Assembly (NCBI GenBank): GCA_002286855.1
Contig: NRSV01000054.1
Location: forward strand, 174,908 to 238,907
DNA: 64,000 nucleotides
Reading direction: 5' to 3'
Origin: Bipolaris cookei
Lineage: Eukaryota > Ascomycota > Dothideomycetes > Pleosporales > Pleosporaceae
Shown piece by piece: positions 1 to 12,200 of this stretch. Each line of letters opens with the position of its first letter. The first letter of the stretch is position 1. Made by a program: the position numbers and the translations under genes. The notes beneath the pieces were generated by a model. That model did not search any database and was not told the origin of the DNA. It saw only the letters and a program-made list of their open reading frames with translations.

Positions 1-302
1 CAAAAGTTATCTGCAGCTCAAAAATGGCCAAAATCATGTTGTTTTGGTGGGCTACCCGCGATGTTGGGGTGCGCCAAGGCATTTGTGAGTTCCAGGATTT
101 TTGTCCACCGGGTGACATCTAATCATGTATCAATGAAGTATCGTGGGTTGTTTTAGCGATCTGAAATGGATGGTTGCAATTAGCATTATTTTTGCATCAG
201 CACAAACACGTAAGTAGTTCATACACATACGACTACACTAGACAGATCTACGCAAGCTCCAGCCGTGGGTATTCATCCAAAACGCGAAGCCTGTGCACCA
301 CC

Positions 303-2018
303 TCAAAAACTCTTGTTCTTCGCATTGTCGTAATCCACGGCCTTTTCTCCCATACCCTCAATATCCTGCCTGCTATCTTGCACTGCTAGCCCCGCAACAA
401 CGCCCTCCTCGCCAGGCTCCACATCGTTGGGGACCGGTGGACCCGAGAATTCCTTCCGTCCTCGGATGAAGTACCATACCACGCTAATTGTCGCGAAACC
501 AGCAAAGACAACGCTTGCGTAATTCATCGTCGATGCCTCCACAGGCAGGCTCACTGGCATACAGAACAGTACGACAGACAGGCAAATCCAGGCAATCATG
601 GTAACGTTGATCGCGTAACCGAAGCGGCCAAGGGAGAATGATGAGTTGCGGACTGCCCTCCGACCGCGAATAATGGAGATAAGAATGGGCATGCCGTACG
701 ATGTGCTCAGGCAAATGGTAGCAACACCGGTAAACGAGTTGAAAGCAGCAGACGAGCCAAAGTAGATGAGACCCAAAAGACAACCCACAACGGTGGAGAG
801 GACGAGCGCCATGAGAGGAATATCAAAACGCTTATCGACCCTAGCCCAAAGACGCGAACCAGGAATTGCGCCATCACGAGCAAAGGCATATGTGCAGCGT
901 GATGCAGCAGTCAGGGCTCCAGTGCCGGCAAACAAGAGAATTCCAAGAATGAGGAAGAGAAGACCAAAGCCCCCGCCAGCACTACCCGTGACGGTCTTGA
1001 AAAGGAGACCGATTGGCTGTCCATTGGCGACGTCAAGGAGCATCTGCACATCGGGCAAGACGAAGAGGATGGGGATCAAGTAAATGACACCCGTGACACC
1101 TGCAGCGGCAACCGAAAGAACAATGGCTTTGGGGACTTCGCGCGATGGATTCGACACTTCCTCGCACATGGCCGCGACCATGCCATAGCCAGTGAGCGTG
1201 TACGCTGCTTGTAGAAGGCCGACAAAAAATGCCCATCCTGATGGCCTAAATCATGTGAATTAGTATTTCGATTAGGGAATTATGCGGGATACAAAAGGCG
1301 CTTACCATCCGCTTTGGCTAGCGTCATAGTGCGTAAAAACAAAGTCGGCGTCTCTCTTGACGTCAGCCATGCTTAGCAGGACAACCAAAATGATGACCAC
1401 GCTAGCAGCCGTCCAGAAAATACAGATTTTGTTGATGAGGTCCAAGTGCTTTGCGCCAAAGATGTTGATAGTCATGCAGATGAGCATCACAGCCCAGAAC
1501 ATGAGTACCGTCTGCCACTCATTTGGCACAAAGTTTTCATCCCAGAGCGTAATGGCAGATAGAATGAGTTGACCACCAGAGAAGTTGATGGATACGGTGA
1601 TAGTCCAGTTTCCGACCAAGGTCAGCCAGCCAGTTACCCACGAGGCAATGGGCGCCCATTCGCGCGTCGACAGCATAGCAGACCAGTAGTAGACTCCACC
1701 AGCTGTCGGGTAGACGGCACAGATTTCGGCAAGGGAAGCGGCGATACATAGGGAGATGAGCGAGACGAGGACCCAACCCCAGAGAACAGTCACTGACTGG
1801 CCATCGGTGAGCGTAATGTACATGGTAGTGCTGAGACCGAAAGGAACGGCCATGATGGCAAAGGACATGCCGAGGACGCTCAACATGGACAGGTTACGTG
1901 GGAGTTCGGACTGGTAGCCCATCTTCGCGAGGGCAGCGTCGACGCCTGGGTCGTTGACGGACCGCCGACGGACGCCATCTCCCTCGCCCTGGGTGATGGA
2001 GAGGCTTCTCTTGGTCAT
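303..2018 (-). CDS. APC-superfamily amino acid/GABA/choline-type permease, two exons
   Basis: Plasma-membrane or organellar permease of the amino acid-polyamine-organocation superfamily, expected to move an amino acid, GABA or choline with protons. Exons on the minus strand are 2018-1306 and 1245-303, with a 60-nt GT..AG intron (1305-1246). The join restores a continuous SGWPSGWAFFVGLLQAAY stretch and gives 551 aa. About 12 hydrophobic segments are visible. The N-terminal conserved block (LSVLGMSFAIMAVPFG, then AEICAVYPTAGGVYYW) is the typical start of the fungal UGA4/HNM1-like group, and a GYGMVAAMCEEVSNP motif lies after the intron. The start chosen is the ATG reading MTKRSLSITQ; an in-frame ATG 26 codons upstream is possible but adds non-family sequence. 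Cytosolic tails are acidic and hydrophilic. Substrate cannot be told from sequence. Family assignment is firm, substrate open. Confidence 0.88.
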
Positions 2019-2885
2019 GGTAGTGGCTCGCTGTGAAGTCCAATCGTAGCTCGTGATGAGCGCCTGTGCGCGGTGCTGCGATGGGATGGAATGCAACGAG
2101 ATGCGATGGCCGCCAAGGTCGCTAACGACGTTTAACAGAGGACAGAGACGCAGGGTACAGGCAGAGCCGCAGATACGGGTGCAGGTATGTATAAGGATGC
2201 AGAATGTTGTCGCGTGCGAAAAGGCCCGTAAGTGCTCCCCGCAGCCAGGGTAGGAGATAAACGGCGTCTTGCCGGGCTAGTTCTGGATCGGGTCTTCAGC
2301 TTGACGTCTTCCGAAGACTAGTAAATGGCTTGGGATGCGACGCTGTAATCGTCGTTGCTCCACAAGTGCAAGCAGGGCAGGCCCGCCCTTGCTAGGATGC
2401 ACACGAAGGAACATCAAGGCGGCGTGCTGGAGGGCATCAAGCACCAGAGATAAGATATCGTCAAAGCCAACCAAGGCCCGGAAACGTAAAGATTGCCGTC
2501 AAGTGGTAGTCAGGAATCGGAAAGGCTAGGCGGTAGTCGTGCGTCATCTCCGTTGTCGGTGCACCTACCCATCTTTTCGCGCCTATCGCTCCAGTCTGCG
2601 CCTGTCATTTGACGGGCCTTTTCCGTATCTTTTGTCAAGCACGCAACGCCACCCGCTATCAGCATGCCCTGTGTCATTCCATCTCCAAAAGCACAAAGCC
2701 AAGATAACAGCAAAAATAACTTGTTATTGTACATACATCCACGACCCGAGATGCTGGCTCCCGTCTAATGCAGGTACCGACACATGCTTCACGTCTCTAC
2801 CCGGCCCATTCACACAATCCTTGCACTCATACACATGCCTCTCGTAAAACCGTAAAATCTACCCAATTCGTCTCCTCTAATCTCT
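2019..2885. other. Intergenic region, permease promoter and SEC16 3' flank
   Basis: About 870 bp between the permease start and the SEC16 stop, both on the minus strand. Short ORFs on both strands have no family features. I see no RNA gene or repeat here. Confidence 0.5.
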
Positions 2886-5800
2886 CTACTTGGCCATGAC
2901 GTCCACATAGCGGCCGCCCTTCTTCTTCTTTCCTGCTGCTGGTCCCTTCCTGGCTTGAGGCGCTCCCAGCAAATCATCAATGCTACTAGCGTTGCTCATG
3001 CCTGTACCAGGCCGTGATGGCGGTCCTGATGCAGCACCAAAGCTGGGTCGCGCTAGGATAGGTGGTTTAGGCCCACTAAGGCCCTCTTCATCCGACTCAG
3101 CAACACCCGGTGTCGATGCACGAGAGCCAGCACCGTGCAGTGGTGGTGGCAATGACGACGAGCGCAGGTTCGAGATGGGTGGTCGCAATGCGCCTGCAGC
3201 CGGAGGCCCAGCAGATGACGGAGGTACGGGAGCAGCGCTTCCTGAAGCGCTTCGAGCTGCGCCAGGTGGGCCAGATCGTGGAGGCGGAGGTGTGGCAGCG
3301 GGCTTGCCCGCATCTGCTGCACCCGCCTTCTTGTTGACCCACTTTCCAAGATCAGTGTCGTAAACGAAGCTGCTCTCTTCTCCAAGCTTGGCTTTGATAG
3401 GTCCAGGCCCAGCGTTCGGGTCCTTCTTGAACCACCCAGAAAGCCAGCCTCCCTTCTTCGCGGCTGCTGCCTCCTTGTCGCGTTTTTCGTCTGCCTCCGC
3501 AGCTTTGCGGAAGGCCTCGTCTGCTTTCCTGTCTGCCTCAGACTTGGAGCTGCTGCCACCGCTGATTTTCAATGCAGAGGCACGAGCAGCCAGATCATCG
3601 TCGTCGTCATCGTCCATGAAAGATTTCTTTTTCTTGGGTTGCTCCTCTTCCTCCTTGTCGTCCTCATCGGGGTTGTAGGGCTGGTATGCTGGAGGTTCAA
3701 AGGTGCTGGATGATCCCTGCCCCTGCTCATCCATTGCGGGTTGGGCTGGCTCGTCGAAGCTCGCCTGAGGCTGGTACCCGCCAAATGCAGGAGAGGAAGC
3801 CGACCCTTCGATAGAAGAGATAGGCATATAAGGACTATTGTACGAGGCCTGACGAGGGCTGAAATCCTGACGAAGTGGGGAATACGATTGAACCTTGGCT
3901 TGTGTGCGTGCGCTCGGTGGGCTCAACTGGTTCTGCGTAGGGCTCAACATGCCTGACGTTGGAGTCATCGGAGTGTACGAGTCCGACACGGCTCGCATGC
4001 CAAAGCTGTCGTTTGACTCCATCGATGGTCGACCCTGAGGCTCGTAACGAGATCGTTGTTGCTCCGAAGACGACCTTGGCGCATATGCATTTGACGGTGC
4101 GTACCTTGAGTTGGCTGGTGCTGTTGGTTGTGCAGGTACGCCGTAGCCAGACATGGCGCCATACAGGTCCGCGTTTGACTGCGATGGGGTAAGGGCTGGG
4201 CTGCCTCCAGCAATGTTGGCAAAAGGCCCAGATTCTGTTCCGGCCAGCCTCCCCCCATCGGTTTCGTCGTCGCCTGAAATGAAACTGTTGAATTTTGAGA
4301 GCAGAGAGCTTCCAACCTTATCCATACTGGGCTTAGAAATCCATGAAGATGAACCATCCTTGGGAGATTGGGACAAGCGCTGGCTCAAGTCGTCTAGGGT
4401 AGTGATGAAGGCCGGGTTGTAGTATGGAGAAATCTGTGTTGTTGCCTTCATAACCGCCGCAATAGAGTCGCAGTATGCCTGTGCATCCGTCTTGTAACCA
4501 TTTTCCGCTAGCTGATATGCATGTGCTAGTTTGTAGTGTTGCAGATGCGGTAGCACGTATGGAACGCTTGGTGATGACAACGACATGGCGAACTCGAACA
4601 CTTCAGTCAGAAGTATCGGCTCAAGCTCAATGCCTGTTTCTAGGGGGTACCGGCGGTGGTCAGCGCCAATGAGCACAAGATCGGCTTGGATATCATCGAT
4701 GCCACCAATCTTGATGACTGAGCGGGCAAAGATGAAGCAAACATGCGCAGCTTCAACTCGGCCATACTGAGCAAGCAGTCTTCCAAGAGACAACAGTGCC
4801 GATGCATCACCCTCGCTGCGGTTATTCAAAATCAACGCAATCGTCTCACGCCACTTGTCCAGGCCCTGGAGTGCATTTTGTGTAGCTCCGGCCCCATCCG
4901 CACTTATCATCTGAAAGCCGGCACGTGCTGACGCTGGTACCAATTCGTCAATGCAATCCTCGTGGTTGCCAGCGAAAACCTCATACAATACGGCCAATGC
5001 CTGGTTATTGCGCCCGACATTTTTGACTTCTTTACGAACAAATTCTTGGACAACCTGTTTCCATGTGTCTTTGTTGCCAGTCGAAGACAACAGCATAGCA
5101 TGGCCCCATAGTCGCTGGTCAACAGCGTGCCAGACTGCCTTTTCGCGGTCGCCTTGAATAAGCATATTTTGCAGGTTTTCGAGGGTCCGCGGGTCGGAAG
5201 GTTCTGCTTGGATGGTTGAGGTATTGGATCTTGAGCGCCCAACTATTTCCGCCCCGGTTGAGAAGGAGCCATCGGCATCTGAGACTTCTTCTTTAACAGG
5301 GGAGAATATCTTCTTGACAGCGACCTCGGCAGGTGTACCTTCTAGTCGACCATCGTGCTCAACAAGAATCTGCATGAGCTTCCATAGAAGTATTCTGTCT
5401 TCGAGGCGCTTGATGTCATCTTCACTCATAGAGTGCTCGAGTGCAGGCTCTTTGGATTGAGCATCTAGCACTTCAATCTTGCGGCCAAGCCATGCCAGTA
5501 CGTCCTTCTTCTTGCTCTTTGCCTTGAGCGGCCCAGGGAACTTTGCGATATCTTCTGGCAGAGGCAGGACTTCCTTGATGCTCTGAAGACGAACCTCGCC
5601 AGGACTGGTCTTCATCATTGGCGCCGAACCACCACCTCCATATCGAGGAATTTGCTTTGGGAAGCTCGTTACCACAGTACCTCCCAGACCCCATGTAAAG
5701 ATGGGATGTCCCTTCCACCTCTCAAGTGGATCAGCTGCACGCTCATCTTCAGGTACAATGAAGTCGTAGTTGACCGATGCCTGCCGACGGTGGGGTATGA

Positions 5801-8339
5801 TATTGACTGTGCTTGAAGCAGATTGGGGCGGTCCATAAGCCATGGCTTGTGGCATTATGCCAAACATAGATCCCGCTAGCTCTGAATTACTCACGTTACG
5901 AAGAGGCTGCTTCATAGTCGCTGTTGGGGACTGAGACTGAGAGCGGGGCGGGGCGGTTGTTTGCGCTGGCTGATACCTTGGTACATAGTTGTCCCTTTTG
6001 CGCGGAGAGCCCACAACTGATGAAGGGGTACTGCGTGGAGGCGGAGTCTCGGATCTCCCAGACGTGGGTGGTCTTGAGCTCAACGTTAAATCTTGTTCTC
6101 CAATCTCGGTGACCTCTCCTAATGGACTCCTGATTGGTGGACGTGGCGTACCATCGACTGACTGAGAAAGCTGGTGAGTTGGCGGGGCTTGTGGCTGAGA
6201 TTCGGGCTCTTGCCCATGCTGTTGAGGCATGCTGTGGAAAGCTAGCGGGCTAGATGTACGAGGGGCAAAAGGCTGGGATGGCGTTCGCGTCAAGTTGTTA
6301 TGCGGCTCAGATGCATACCGAGCATGAGGTTGTCCCTGGGATGGAGGTGCAGGCGAGTAACGAGCATTTGCGGCAGGTGCGGCGGCAGGCGGGGCAGGAG
6401 AATACCGTGCATTACTTGTTGGTGCTGAAGGTGGTGGGGCGGGCGAGTATCTATTCGTGGGAGGTGCGGGCGCAGGCTGAGGCACAGGAAGACTGTTCGT
6501 CCGCGCGGGTACCGATGGTTGACTTGGGAACATGGGCAGCTGTTCAGGTTGCCTAAATGGAGGAGGAGTAGCAACATTGGCATTATTGGGGAGAAACTCG
6601 TTCCTCAAAGAAGACAATGACGGTGTGCGCTCTTTGGGTGGCAAGTGCGGAGGTGGTGGTTGTACTGGAGGTTGAACAGGTACATTCGGCTGCGGAGTAT
6701 AGCGTCCCGACGGCCGTGGTCTGGAGGTCACAGGTAGCTCGGCAAAGAAGTCACTCGAAGGTGATCTTGATGTTACAGCAGGTTTTGGTGGAGCTGCTGG
6801 TGCTGGTGGCATTCCGCTTATCTGTGCCTGCATCGAGTGGCCCGAGGATGGTGGAGACAGGCTAGACGTCGACATACTCGATGAAAGAGGAGGTGGTCGT
6901 GGAACTCCACCATTCGAAGATACACTACTACTACGTGGAGGCGGAGGAGTAGGCTGTAAGGCTGGGACAGTTGCACGAGGAGCCGGCCGCTTTCGGGTGG
7001 TGACAATATCTTCTGGTAGATCGTAGGGCGAAGCATAGCCACCTTTAGATTTATCTACAAAACTTTGCGCTGAGCTCACTGGAGGAGGTCGCGATTGTTG
7101 CTGTTGTTGGTATGCCAAATTCCGCCCAAAGCCATCATAAGCCGGGGTGACCGCAGGGGTCGACTGCGCTTGGGGGGAATATGGGCTCGCAGCAGGGACT
7201 GCAGCTAGTATTGCAGCTTGAGGTGCGTACCGGCTTGTAGTGCCTGACGGATGTGAATGTGCGGGCTGTCCTGCTGCTACAGGGGGTTCGTCTTCGAGGA
7301 ACCCTTCGTCATCACTCAATTCAATGACCGGCCCATCCTCTTTGTCAGGCAAGAAATCATCGTCCAAGTCCAGGTCCAAATCCCACTCGCTCTTCTCGGG
7401 GGGTTTCGCTTCAGCCTGTACCACATGCGCACCAGGGGTCTCATCTGTAGACTGCGCAGGTTCAATTTGTTGACCCGCAATTGTGCCAAAAAAGTCCTCT
7501 TCTTCTTCTGTGTTGCCCCAGTCGATACCTACGCCTATGTTTCCACCCACGGTGGTGTTTCCAATAGACTCGTCTCCTACTGTTGTCCCAACAGCTTCTA
7601 CCGCGGGTGTTGGTAAAGCGGATTCCTGTGGTTGACCACCAAGATTGAAGGCATCATCGCCGGAGGCGCCCCACTCGTCCGCTTCGGTGTCTGCTACCAG
7701 AGCTGCCTTTACACTTTCAGTCACAGCATCCTCTAGAACAGTGCTTTCACCTTGGTGCTCGTAATTCACTTCCGGATGCGCTTCGGGATTGGGCTCTTCG
7801 TCGGAGCTCTCTTCCTCACTGTCTTCCACTTCTGACTCCTCTTCATCTTTGTTTGCTTCAGCTTTTGCTGGGGCAGTCTGTTCCTCGATATTGAGCGCCT
7901 GCGTTGCGTTTACGAGATCCTTCTCAGCCCCACCTGCTCCGGAACCCTCCTGAGATTGTTGCGCTGGCGGTTGTGATGCGCTCTGCTCTATCTGAGCAAT
8001 AATGTCGCGCGCTGGAGATTCATCATTAGACTGTTGCTCAGCAGTTGCAGGCTTGATGGAAGGTGGAGGCGCGGTCGCTGGTGGTGCGGTTACAGCGGGT
8101 TGGGATGGAACTTTGTCTTCGTCTTCATCCTCAGTGTCTTCTTCTTCTGATTCCTCCTCATCGTCATCCTCTTCCTCTTCTTCAGATGAGGATTCTGGCA
8201 CGGACTGCGCCGGTGGTTTCGCGTTGGCTGGTGCACTGGCTTCCTTTTCGCTTCGCAACGCAGGGTTCCACGAAGCGGACGATGGGGTCAAAGGCGCGCC
8301 ACCATAGGCATAAGAAAAGTTGGGGGCGTCTTCGTCCAT
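2886..8339 (-). CDS. SEC16: COPII coat assembly protein Sec16
   Basis: Scaffold of ER exit sites that organises COPII vesicle budding by binding Sec23/24, Sec13/31 and Sar1. It is an intronless 1817-aa reading frame. The N-terminal ~370 residues are very acidic (long Glu/Asp/Ser runs) and include a WNPALR motif near the start, as in other fungal Sec16 proteins. Residues ~400-860 are Pro/Ser/Gln-rich with repeated RYSPAPP-like units, probably disordered. The conserved central domain begins near residue 870 (WKGHPIFTWGLGG) and is followed by the alpha-helical ACE1/Sec13-binding region, roughly residues 1050-1330. The tail contains a seven-Asp run, a KKGGWLSGWFKKDP motif typical of Sec16 C-termini, more Pro/Ser-rich sequence and a basic end (GKKKKGGRYVDVMAK). 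Start is the first ATG of the frame. It is divergent from the NEO1-type flippase gene. Identification is secure. Confidence 0.96.
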   Translation of the reverse strand: MDEDAPNFSYAYGGAPLTPSSASWNPALRSEKEASAPANAKPPAQSVPESSSEEEEEDDDEEESEEEDTEDEDEDKVPSQPAVTAPPATAPPPSIKPATAEQQSNDESPARDIIAQIEQSASQPPAQQSQEGSGAGGAEKDLVNATQALNIEEQTAPAKAEANKDEEESEVEDSEEESSDEEPNPEAHPEVNYEHQGESTVLEDAVTESVKAALVADTEADEWGASGDDAFNLGGQPQESALPTPAVEAVGTTVGDESIGNTTVGGNIGVGIDWGNTEEEEDFFGTIAGQQIEPAQSTDETPGAHVVQAEAKPPEKSEWDLDLDLDDDFLPDKEDGPVIELSDDEGFLEDEPPVAAGQPAHSHPSGTTSRYAPQAAILAAVPAASPYSPQAQSTPAVTPAYDGFGRNLAYQQQQQSRPPPVSSAQSFVDKSKGGYASPYDLPEDIVTTRKRPAPRATVPALQPTPPPPRSSSVSSNGGVPRPPPLSSSMSTSSLSPPSSGHSMQAQISGMPPAPAAPPKPAVTSRSPSSDFFAELPVTSRPRPSGRYTPQPNVPVQPPVQPPPPHLPPKERTPSLSSLRNEFLPNNANVATPPPFRQPEQLPMFPSQPSVPARTNSLPVPQPAPAPPTNRYSPAPPPSAPTSNARYSPAPPAAAPAANARYSPAPPSQGQPHARYASEPHNNLTRTPSQPFAPRTSSPLAFHSMPQQHGQEPESQPQAPPTHQLSQSVDGTPRPPIRSPLGEVTEIGEQDLTLSSRPPTSGRSETPPPRSTPSSVVGSPRKRDNYVPRYQPAQTTAPPRSQSQSPTATMKQPLRNVSNSELAGSMFGIMPQAMAYGPPQSASSTVNIIPHRRQASVNYDFIVPEDERAADPLERWKGHPIFTWGLGGTVVTSFPKQIPRYGGGGSAPMMKTSPGEVRLQSIKEVLPLPEDIAKFPGPLKAKSKKKDVLAWLGRKIEVLDAQSKEPALEHSMSEDDIKRLEDRILLWKLMQILVEHDGRLEGTPAEVAVKKIFSPVKEEVSDADGSFSTGAEIVGRSRSNTSTIQAEPSDPRTLENLQNMLIQGDREKAVWHAVDQRLWGHAMLLSSTGNKDTWKQVVQEFVRKEVKNVGRNNQALAVLYEVFAGNHEDCIDELVPASARAGFQMISADGAGATQNALQGLDKWRETIALILNNRSEGDASALLSLGRLLAQYGRVEAAHVCFIFARSVIKIGGIDDIQADLVLIGADHRRYPLETGIELEPILLTEVFEFAMSLSSPSVPYVLPHLQHYKLAHAYQLAENGYKTDAQAYCDSIAAVMKATTQISPYYNPAFITTLDDLSQRLSQSPKDGSSSWISKPSMDKVGSSLLSKFNSFISGDDETDGGRLAGTESGPFANIAGGSPALTPSQSNADLYGAMSGYGVPAQPTAPANSRYAPSNAYAPRSSSEQQRSRYEPQGRPSMESNDSFGMRAVSDSYTPMTPTSGMLSPTQNQLSPPSARTQAKVQSYSPLRQDFSPRQASYNSPYMPISSIEGSASSPAFGGYQPQASFDEPAQPAMDEQGQGSSSTFEPPAYQPYNPDEDDKEEEEQPKKKKSFMDDDDDDDLAARASALKISGGSSSKSEADRKADEAFRKAAEADEKRDKEAAAAKKGGWLSGWFKKDPNAGPGPIKAKLGEESSFVYDTDLGKWVNKKAGAADAGKPAATPPPPRSGPPGAARSASGSAAPVPPSSAGPPAAGALRPPISNLRSSSLPPPLHGAGSRASTPGVAESDEEGLSGPKPPILARPSFGAASGPPSRPGTGMSNASSIDDLLGAPQARKGPAAGKKKKGGRYVDVMAK

Positions 8340-9225
8340 TAGGCGATTACTAGGTAGTCAGTGGGGTATCTATAAGCGCTATAGAAGCTGTCAGTACTAC
8401 AGTTGGTCTTTGATGGCTCGGATGTGGAGTCTTGACGGTGCAGCGCAGACGTCGGGTTCCGAAGGCGCAATTGAGGAGATGCACCTGGCAGAAGACGGAA
8501 AAGGGACACAGGTAGCTTGACAAAAGGAAGAAATGAGCCATGCAAGGCTAGAAACGAGGGCACGGGAAAAAAGTTGGGACAGGGAGTGTGTCGCGGAATG
8601 TACATAGGCCAGAGTGATCATCATCCCTTTGTACGTCAGAGGCTCGCGGGACGTACCTCTATAGAAGCGGGAGAGCGCGAGCTCGGTGTGCCGCACAGTA
8701 TCAAGGGCACAGCTCTCGGCCAGAAAGAAAGTGATGATCAAATACTAGAGGCGAGTTCCGGCCGCATCGCATGCGATTCAGTCGATGTGCGTGCGAGTGT
8801 AATGTAGAGTAATCTGGACAGCTGTTCACGCCTTTGGACATTGGAAACGGCCCGCCGCTGCAACCCTGGCCTTAAGCCACCCTACGTACCTGCGCCACAC
8901 TTGCTCCATCGTGCCGCGCCTCGTGCCAGATGCATGCACGACACTATTCACAATTATCGTATCATACAACACACACCGAACACTCCTATAGTGACGAACA
9001 ACCACCAGACTCTGTTATCATCGTCGAAACATTCGTCCGCGTCCGAAACAAGAAGTCTGAACGCCTGGGTGTCATATCCAGACACCCCCGAAACACCGCG
9101 GACCCCCGAAGGCAACCACCATAGCCATAACCACTGCCCTCCCCCGAACCGACCGCGCATGAGGTTGCTAGAGAACAGATCCTCCCCTCATACGCCATTG
9201 CGCCGTTGTCGCCCGCCCATGAGAC
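8340..9225. promoter_or_regulatory. Divergent intergenic region SEC16 / NEO1-type flippase
   Basis: About 890 bp separate two start codons that point away from each other, so both promoters must lie here. No clear TATA box is visible. Small ORFs present are not credible genes. Confidence 0.5.
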
Positions 9226-12200
9226 ATGGCTGCTCCACACCAGTACCACCAACCGAATGCGCCAGACGAGGACTCTGACCTTGAACTAGACTTGGAGGAG
9301 TTGGACCCTCTAGCATCTCACTCACAGGCAGCCACTACACCGCTGTCACGTAATTCGAAAGACAAGAGGAGGCCATACCACGAGCTTGGCGCAAGGATAC
9401 CGCTGAGGAACTTGAGAGTAGGCAGACTACGAGCAAGTAAGAAAAAGCAGGAGACTGAAGAGGACGACTTGAGGGGCCTGTTAGACGACGATGAAGGGCC
9501 AAAAAGGGACTCGGCTGGTAGTTATGGTCAGTCTGGTGAGGACGACTCGCCCTTGCTACCAGCGCAACGAACTGCCCAAAAACACCAACCGCCACAAAGT
9601 ACCATGTCAAGATTAGGGTCGAGCATGCGAATACCGAGCTTCCTTTCGCGGCATAGCAGCGCTGCTATAAAACTCGACAAGGATGGTGAAGAAGATGCGG
9701 AAGAGGAGCATGATCCAACCACGCAGCGGACCATTTCTGTCGGCCAGCTTCAAACATCAAGATTCCCAGCAAATGCGGTTTCGAATGCAAAGTACACGCC
9801 CTGGAGTTTCCTTCCACGTACTTTGTACAATGAGTTCTCCTTCTTCATTAACATGTATTTCTTGCTTATTGCGCTGTCGCAAGTCATACCCGTATTGCGA
9901 ATTGGTTACCTTTCGACCTACGTCGCCCCACTAGCCTTTGTCATAACCATAACTTTAGGGAAAGAGGCTATGGATGATATCGCCCGACGGCGAAGAGATG
10001 CAGAAGCTAACTCTGAGGGCTACACAGTACTGAAGTTTGAGGAGAACAGCAAAGGAACTGGTGTTGCCCCAGGCAGAAGTTCGCAAAGGCAGAAGCGTCT
10101 AAAAAAACAGAACAGAAATGAAGGCCGCTTTTCAGAGATTGAAGATGAGGAACAGCGGCTCTCAGGCAAGGGACTGGCAACCTGCACTTACTGGGAGGTT
10201 ACAAAACCTTCGAGGAGCCTCAAAGTCGGAGATGTGGTCAAACTTGGAAAAGACCAAAGAGTGCCTGCTGATATGGTGCTTCTGAAGAGCCATTCCACCG
10301 ATATCAGCGCTGCTACCCCAGCTGGTGCAAGTGTACAAAGCCCGCTGGTCCCATTGATCGATAGTGAGGAGCCTGTAGACACGGCAAAGGCCGACAGCGT
10401 CGCAACGAGCGGGTCTTCAGGTGAAGCCTTTATCAGAACCGATCAATTGGACGGTGAAACTGATTGGAAACTGCGCCTTACGTCCCCACTGACACAAAAT
10501 CTGGATGTCGGGGAGTATACTCGACTTCGAGTTGTCGCTGGTAAACCAGACAAAAAGGTCAATGAGTTTTATGGAACTGTGGAGCTTCTGCCTAGGAGCC
10601 AGCGGCACTACGATCCCCACGACATTGAGCAACCTTCCTCACCTGAAGAGGCACAGTCAGCTCCTCTTAGCATTGATAACACCATCTGGGCGAATACGGT
10701 CGTGGCGTCGAGCTGCAGTCTTCTCGCAGTAGTGGTATATACTGGACCTCAGACGCGTCAGGCGCTTTCAACTTCACCTTCAAGATCCAAAACCGGTCTT
10801 TTGGAACTGGAGATCAACTCGCTCACAAAATGGTTGTGTATATTTACTCTCTCGCTATCGTTCATCTTGGTAGCACTGGCACGGTTTCAAGAAATCCAAG
10901 GCCGGCAATGGTGGGCTTCTATGCTGCGATTTCTTATTCTGTTCTCGACCATCGTCCCTGTGGGTTTGCGTGTCAATCTTGACATGGGAAAATCAGTGTA
11001 TGCGTGGTTTATACAGCACGACGAAAGCATCAAAGGGACAATCGTCCGCACGAGTACTATTCCTGAAGATTTAGGGCGGATAGAATATCTGCTGAGTGAC
11101 AAAACGGGAACTCTGACACAGAACGGTACAGCTTTCTGGTCCCTTTTACTCGACATGGCTAACAGACTACAGAGATGATTATGAAAAAGATCCATGTCGG
11201 CACGGTCTCCTATGCAAACGAGGCCATGGACGAGGTATCCTCGTATGTGCGCCAGTGTTTCACACCTCCCGCTGGAGAAACTCCCTCGCTCGTCACACCC
11301 TCGTCCGCTTACATCGCCCCTCTTACTTCTGCCACACGTACCCGCAGGGAAATTGGATCACGAGTTTGTGACGTTGTGCTGGCGCTGGCGCTCTGCCATA
11401 ACGTAACACCAACGACGGAGGAAGAGAATGGCGAAGAAGTGACTACCTACCAAGCATCATCTCCGGACGAAATTGCCATTGTACGTTGGACCGAGGCCGT
11501 TGGTTTAAAGCTCCTATCTCGGGATCGCGAGTCCATGACTCTTCTTTCATGCGATAGCGGGAAACAAGTCGTCAAAGTCCGCATCTTGAATGTTTTTCCA
11601 TTCACATCGGAAGGCAAGCGCATGGGCATCGTCGTGAAGTTCTATCACGGACCTGCATCCTCGCCGACTGATGAGGATGGCGAGATTTGGTTTTACCAAA
11701 AAGGCGCAGATACCGTCATGACGTCGATTGTCGTCGCCAACGACTGGTTAGATGAAGAGACGGCAAACATGGCTCGCGAAGGACTCCGCACTCTAGTTGT
11801 GGGCCGCAAAAGGCTGTCGTCTCAAACATATCAGGAGTTCACCACCAAGTACGCGCAGGCCTCCCTTGCCCTCAGCAACCGCGACGCTTCCGTTGCTGGT
11901 GTTGTCAAAGAATACCTCGAGCATGACCTAGAACTTCTTGGCGTTACAGGTGTTGAGGACAAACTACAAAAGGATGTCAAGCCTTCTCTAGAGCTCCTTC
12001 GCAACGCGGGTATCAAGATCTGGATGTTGACTGGCGACAAGGTCGAAACGGCGCGTTGCGTAGCCGTCAGCTCCAAACTGGTAGCACGTGGGCAATACGT
12101 GCACACAATTGCCAAGCTGAAACGCAAAGACCTTGCATCCTCGTCTCTCGACTTTCTCCGTGGGAAGCTCGATTCCTGTCTGCTTATTGACGGCGAGTCA

